This document shows positions 35,771 through 38,723 of a DNA stretch of 38,723 nt, in pieces. The stretch is taken from contig NZ_JAJAVH010000009.1 in the NCBI RefSeq assembly GCF_020511115.1, positions 1 through 38,723 of the forward strand, read 5' to 3'. This stretch comes from Luteimonas panaciterrae. GTDB taxonomy: Bacteria > Pseudomonadota > Gammaproteobacteria > Xanthomonadales > Xanthomonadaceae. Within the stretch, counting starts at the first letter, position 1. Each line of letters opens with the position of its first letter. Under the pieces are notes generated by a model, which saw only the letters and a program-made list of their open reading frames with translations, made no database searches and was not told the DNA's origin. Position numbers and translations under genes: made by a program.

Positions 35771-37207
35771 ATGGAACTGCCGGCCATCACCGTCAGCACA
35801 CTGATCCTGGTCACCGACTGGCTGATCCGCATCGCGGCGTTGTTCTGGATTCCCACGCGCAGTTCGCCGGCCGCAGCGCGCAGCTGGCTGCTGCTGGTCG
35901 GCTTCGTGCCGTTGTTCGGGCTGCCGCTCTATCTGGCCTTCGGCCATCCCTGGCTGGCGACGCAGCGCCGCCAGCGCCAGTCGCAGGCCTCGCGCCTGAT
36001 CCGCGAACTGCAGCAGCCGCTCGCGCAGCTGCGCTGGCAGCCGGCCGGCAAGCGCGAGGAGATCAACGTCGACGACATCGCGCGTCTGGCCGAATCCCTC
36101 GGCGATTTCATGCCGATGACCGGCAACAGCGTCACGCTGTTCGACGAATACAACGCTTCACTGCGGGCGCTGCTGGCCGACATCGACGCCGCGCGGCACG
36201 AAGTGCATCTGCTGTATTACCTGATGTTCGACGACGCCGTCGGCCGCGCCTTCGCCGAGGCGCTGCAACGCGCGGCGGCGCGCGGTGTGCGTTGCCGGGT
36301 GCTGCTCGATGCGGTGGGCGCCAAGCGCGGGCTGCGCGCGTTCGCCAAGCCATTGCGCGCGGCCGGCGTCGACGTGCGCGCGATGCTCGCCGGCGGACTC
36401 GCCTGGCGGCGCAGCTCGCGCATGGACCTGCGCAACCATCGCAAGATCGCGGTGATCGACGGCCACATCGGCCATACCGGCTCGCAGAATCTGGCGGCGC
36501 CGGACTTCGTGCCCGGCACACCGAACCGCGAGGTCGTGGCGCGCGTCGAAGGGCCGGTGGTGCTGCAGCTGGCGGCCTTGTTCGCCAGCGACTGGTACAT
36601 CGAGACGGGCGAGGCGCTCGCGGTCGCGACCGAATCGATCTCGGCGATGATCGCCGGCACCACGCCGGCGCAGGCGCTGCCGAGCGGTCCCGCCTATCCG
36701 TTCGAGAACGCGCGCAACATGGTCGTGGCGATGGTGCAACGCGCGCAGCGCAGCGTGACGCTGGCGACACCCTACTTCGTTCCGGACGACGCCACGCTCA
36801 CCGCGCTGCGCATCGCCGCGCTCTCCGGCATCGACGTGCAGCTGATCCTCTCGCGCAGCAACAACCAGCGCCTGACCGCCTGGGCGCAGACGGCCTACTA
36901 CGAGGAACTGCTCGCCGCGGGCGTGCGCATCGCGCTGTACCGTCCGCATTTCCTGCACGCCAAGCATCTGCGCGTGGATGGCGACATCGCGCTCGTCGGC
37001 TCGATCAATCTCGACATCCGCTCCTTCGCGCTCAACGCGGAAGTCGGCCTGCTCTGCTACGACAGCGCCGTGGTCGCGCGCCTGCGCGCGATCGAGGACG
37101 ATTATCTGGCCCAGTCGGATTTCGTCGATCAGGAGACCTGGCGCCGCCGTCCCACCTGGCAACGCAGCCGCGAGGGGATCGCGCGGCTGGCCGATTCTTT
37201 CCTGTGA
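35771..37207 (+). CDS. cls: Cardiolipin synthase (phospholipase D superfamily)
   Basis: Inner-membrane enzyme of 478 residues that joins two phosphatidylglycerols to cardiolipin. Two N-terminal helices (about 8-27 and 38-57) precede two HKD domains: HRKIAVIDGHIGHTGSQN from 223 and HAKHLRVDGDIALVGSINLD from 396. Both catalytic His/Lys/Asp sets are complete. The length is that of ClsA-type enzymes. The start has no strong ribosome site but gives the normal membrane N-terminus. It stands alone between the rpmG terminator and a convergent methyltransferase gene. Confidence 0.96.
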   Translation: MELPAITVSTLILVTDWLIRIAALFWIPTRSSPAAARSWLLLVGFVPLFGLPLYLAFGHPWLATQRRQRQSQASRLIRELQQPLAQLRWQPAGKREEINVDDIARLAESLGDFMPMTGNSVTLFDEYNASLRALLADIDAARHEVHLLYYLMFDDAVGRAFAEALQRAAARGVRCRVLLDAVGAKRGLRAFAKPLRAAGVDVRAMLAGGLAWRRSSRMDLRNHRKIAVIDGHIGHTGSQNLAAPDFVPGTPNREVVARVEGPVVLQLAALFASDWYIETGEALAVATESISAMIAGTTPAQALPSGPAYPFENARNMVVAMVQRAQRSVTLATPYFVPDDATLTALRIAALSGIDVQLILSRSNNQRLTAWAQTAYYEELLAAGVRIALYRPHFLHAKHLRVDGDIALVGSINLDIRSFALNAEVGLLCYDSAVVARLRAIEDDYLAQSDFVDQETWRRRPTWQRSREGIARLADSFL

Positions 37208-37241
37208 CGCCCGCAAGCAGGCGCCGCGTCGTCGCGAACGC

Positions 37242-37883
37242 CTATGTTTCCAGAAGATCGCGGCCACCGTGCCGCACCGGACGCGTGTTGGCGTGGCGTG
37301 CGCGCAGCATTTGCCGCGAGAGATTCAGGATGATCGACTGCTTGAGCCGCTCCCATGCGCTGATCCGGCCGACGCGGAACACGCCCACCGTGTCACCCCA
37401 GTTCGAGCTGGCCTCATCCTCGTGCGGCTCCCAGTCCGTGGTGATCTCCAAAGGCTCCACGCCAGCCCAGCGCGCCAGCGCATCGAAGCCGTCGGGATAG
37501 AAGCGCCAGCAGTCGACCGGATAACGGTGCTCGTAACCACGCGAGGGCGCCAGCAGGAAGATCAGGCCGCCGGGCGCGACGACGCGCACCATCTCCAGCC
37601 AGCTCACCCAGAAGAAATCCATGTGCTCGATCGCCTGCCCGGACACCAGCACGTCGACCGAATTCGACTTGAACGGCAGGACATACGGCGATTCCAGCAC
37701 GACATCGACGTTCGGACCTGCTTCCAGATCGACGCCGGTGTACTGCCAGGCCGGATCGTCGAAATATTGCTTGTAGCTGCCGTTGATGTCGTAGCTGCCG
37801 ATATCCACGACGCGTTGCGGCTTGCCGCGCTGCACGTATCTCGAAACGAGATCCTGCATGTGTTGCATCGAACTCAGATGCAC
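37242..37883 (-). CDS. SAM-dependent methyltransferase, class I
   Basis: Cytosolic methyltransferase-fold protein of 213 residues. Motif I is VVDIGSYDINGSYKQYF, the acidic strand YTGVDLEAGPNVDVV follows, then DVLVSGQAIEHMDFFWVSWL and MVRVVAPGGLIFLLAPSRG. The substrate is unknown; relatives are often linked to cell-surface polysaccharide genes. I start it at GTG 37883, which has AAGGA seven bases upstream; frames reaching further upstream run into a terminator stem. The terminator of the upstream gene ends only 23 bases before this start, so its own promoter is not obvious. Confidence 0.86.
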   Translation of the reverse strand: MHLSSMQHMQDLVSRYVQRGKPQRVVDIGSYDINGSYKQYFDDPAWQYTGVDLEAGPNVDVVLESPYVLPFKSNSVDVLVSGQAIEHMDFFWVSWLEMVRVVAPGGLIFLLAPSRGYEHRYPVDCWRFYPDGFDALARWAGVEPLEITTDWEPHEDEASSNWGDTVGVFRVGRISAWERLKQSIILNLSRQMLRARHANTRPVRHGGRDLLET

Positions 37884-37906
37884 GGGGTTTCCTTGAACGG
37901 ACCACG

Positions 37907-37937
37907 AAAAAAGCACGGGGTCTCAAAGACCCCGTGC
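37907..37937 (-). terminator. Terminator after the edge gene
   Basis: On the minus strand an 11-base-pair stem (GCACGGGGTCT, 3-base loop, AGACCCCGTGC) is followed by six T residues. It ends transcription from the gene at 37973-38723 and lies just before the methyltransferase ribosome site. Confidence 0.93.
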
Positions 37938-37972
37938 CCTCTAGTAAAGCATTTAGTCCGTGAATCGGGCTA

Positions 37973-38723
37973 CTAGCGTCCCGGGAGACGGCAGCAGGTG
38001 GCGTCCGCACGCCCACCCAGCAAGCCAGAGAGGAGTCCGCCCAGTCGGCAGGTCCAACCAGTCGGCTTGCCGCCGGTGACCGCGGGGGTGGAACCGCCGA
38101 TCTGCAGGCCGACCGGACCCGTGCAGCCACCGCCGACGGCGGCGTAGCCGGCCGCGCAGGATGCGGTGACGTTCTGGAACTCCAGGTTCAGCAGCGGCGC
38201 ATCCTTGGTGACGACCACGCAATCCAGCGCCGTGGCGACCGGCTCCATGTAGTAGCCGTAGACGTCGAGGACCACCTGCGTCTGCGAGGTACTGAACACG
38301 GAGAACTGGGTCGCGCAGCCCGGACGGCACAGCTTGAGGATGAACGAGTTGCCGATATCCGAATCAACGAAGTTGACCGTCGCCGCATTCGGCCGATCGG
38401 TATTCGACGGCCAGGCCACCAGATAACCCACTGGCTGCACGGTATCGACCGCCACCACGTTGACATAGATCGCGGAGGCATTGGCCGGAATACTGCAATT
38501 CGTCGACGAACCGCCCTGGGCGGAATAATTGGTCGCCGTCCAGCCGACGAAACTACGCGTCCCGTTCGCGGCGAGAGGACCACCGGCCACGCGGGTATCG
38601 ACGATGCGGCAGGGCGCCACCGGAGTAAATACCAGGTCATTTTCCGTGCTGCCAATCGCGGTCGGCCGCGCCAATGCCATGTTCGCGGCCGAACTGCCGC
38701 CGAACAGCGCACCGGACATCGCA
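37973..38723 (-). CDS. Secreted cysteine-containing protein, N-terminus beyond the window
   Basis: At least 249 residues; the frame is open to the window end, so the real start may lie outside. Seen: DLVFTPVAPCRIVDTRVAGG, a segment known from many exported proteins of proteobacteria and planctomycetes with an FTPVxPCRxxDTR motif; beta-rich middle (VNVVAVDTVQPVGYLVAWPS); TQVVLDVYGYYM; and a C-terminal part with six cysteines and glycine-rich runs. No enzyme motif. It is likely a surface or extracellular protein, function unknown, with its own terminator at 37907. Confidence 0.75.
   Translation of the reverse strand, partial: AMSGALFGGSSAANMALARPTAIGSTENDLVFTPVAPCRIVDTRVAGGPLAANGTRSFVGWTATNYSAQGGSSTNCSIPANASAIYVNVVAVDTVQPVGYLVAWPSNTDRPNAATVNFVDSDIGNSFILKLCRPGCATQFSVFSTSQTQVVLDVYGYYMEPVATALDCVVVTKDAPLLNLEFQNVTASCAAGYAAVGGGCTGPVGLQIGGSTPAVTGGKPTGWTCRLGGLLSGLLGGRADATCCRLPGR

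Overview
This is a GC-rich chromosomal window from a gammaproteobacterium, most likely of the order Lysobacterales (Xanthomonadales; Lysobacteraceae or Rhodanobacteraceae). The placement rests on a XanB2-type chorismatase with an aryl-polyene/xanthomonadin acyl carrier protein, rsmG-parA-parB, rpmB-rpmG, a MoxR/DUF58/DUF4350/DUF4129/SpoIIM/RDD operon and REP-like palindromes. I cannot name the genus. Almost all long reading frames opposite these genes are high-GC shadows. No tRNA, rRNA, CRISPR array, IS element or prophage was seen.

Layout, left to right. 32-2326: secreted S8 (subtilisin-like) protease with C-terminal DUF5648-like repeats. 2585-6190: a pigment island, with a COG4648-like membrane protein and an acyl carrier protein on the minus strand, diverging from a flavin-dependent halogenase-like protein and a chorismatase. 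6222-6316: an inverted pair of REP-like palindromes. 6425-9128: a small membrane protein, then a secreted 148-residue protein translationally coupled to a secreted PA-domain metalloprotease. 9271-10688: hemB and an acetyltransferase. 10720-11607: a periplasmic PD40 propeller protein. 11700-14003: DUF4865, tautomerase and carboxymuconolactone-decarboxylase-like genes diverging from a LysR regulator. 14139-14990: aroE. 15066-23601: a hypothetical membrane protein followed by the seven-gene MoxR operon, which is interrupted by a 400-base repeat-bearing gap between moxR and its DUF58 partner. 23795-28279: YkgJ-type protein, gamma carbonic anhydrase, coniferyl-aldehyde-type dehydrogenase, an unknown membrane protein coupled to exonuclease III, and a GlsB-type stress membrane protein. 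28410-30563: a second pigment island, with an AMP-forming ligase diverging from a 4'-phosphopantetheinyl transferase. 30736-33315: rsmG, parA and parB. 33330-35628: an AT-richer orphan, a GT2 glycosyltransferase with a lipid-A-biosynthesis-N-domain partner, and rpmB-rpmG. 35771-38723: cardiolipin synthase, a methyltransferase, and a secreted protein that runs off the right edge.

How parts work together. The two pigment islands, about 22 kb apart, make a plausible chain: the chorismatase supplies 3-hydroxybenzoate from chorismate, the AMP ligase loads it on the carrier protein, the phosphopantetheinyl transferase arms that carrier, and the halogenase-like enzyme may halogenate the aryl head. 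The ketosynthases, ketoreductase, dehydratase and exporter of such pathways are absent here and should lie elsewhere. aroE is in the pathway leading to chorismate. The MoxR operon is a conserved ATPase/VWA-type membrane module whose function is not settled. The most unusual single protein is the metalloprotease at 7461-9128, in which a PA domain seems to be inserted between the zinc-binding helix and the Met-turn.
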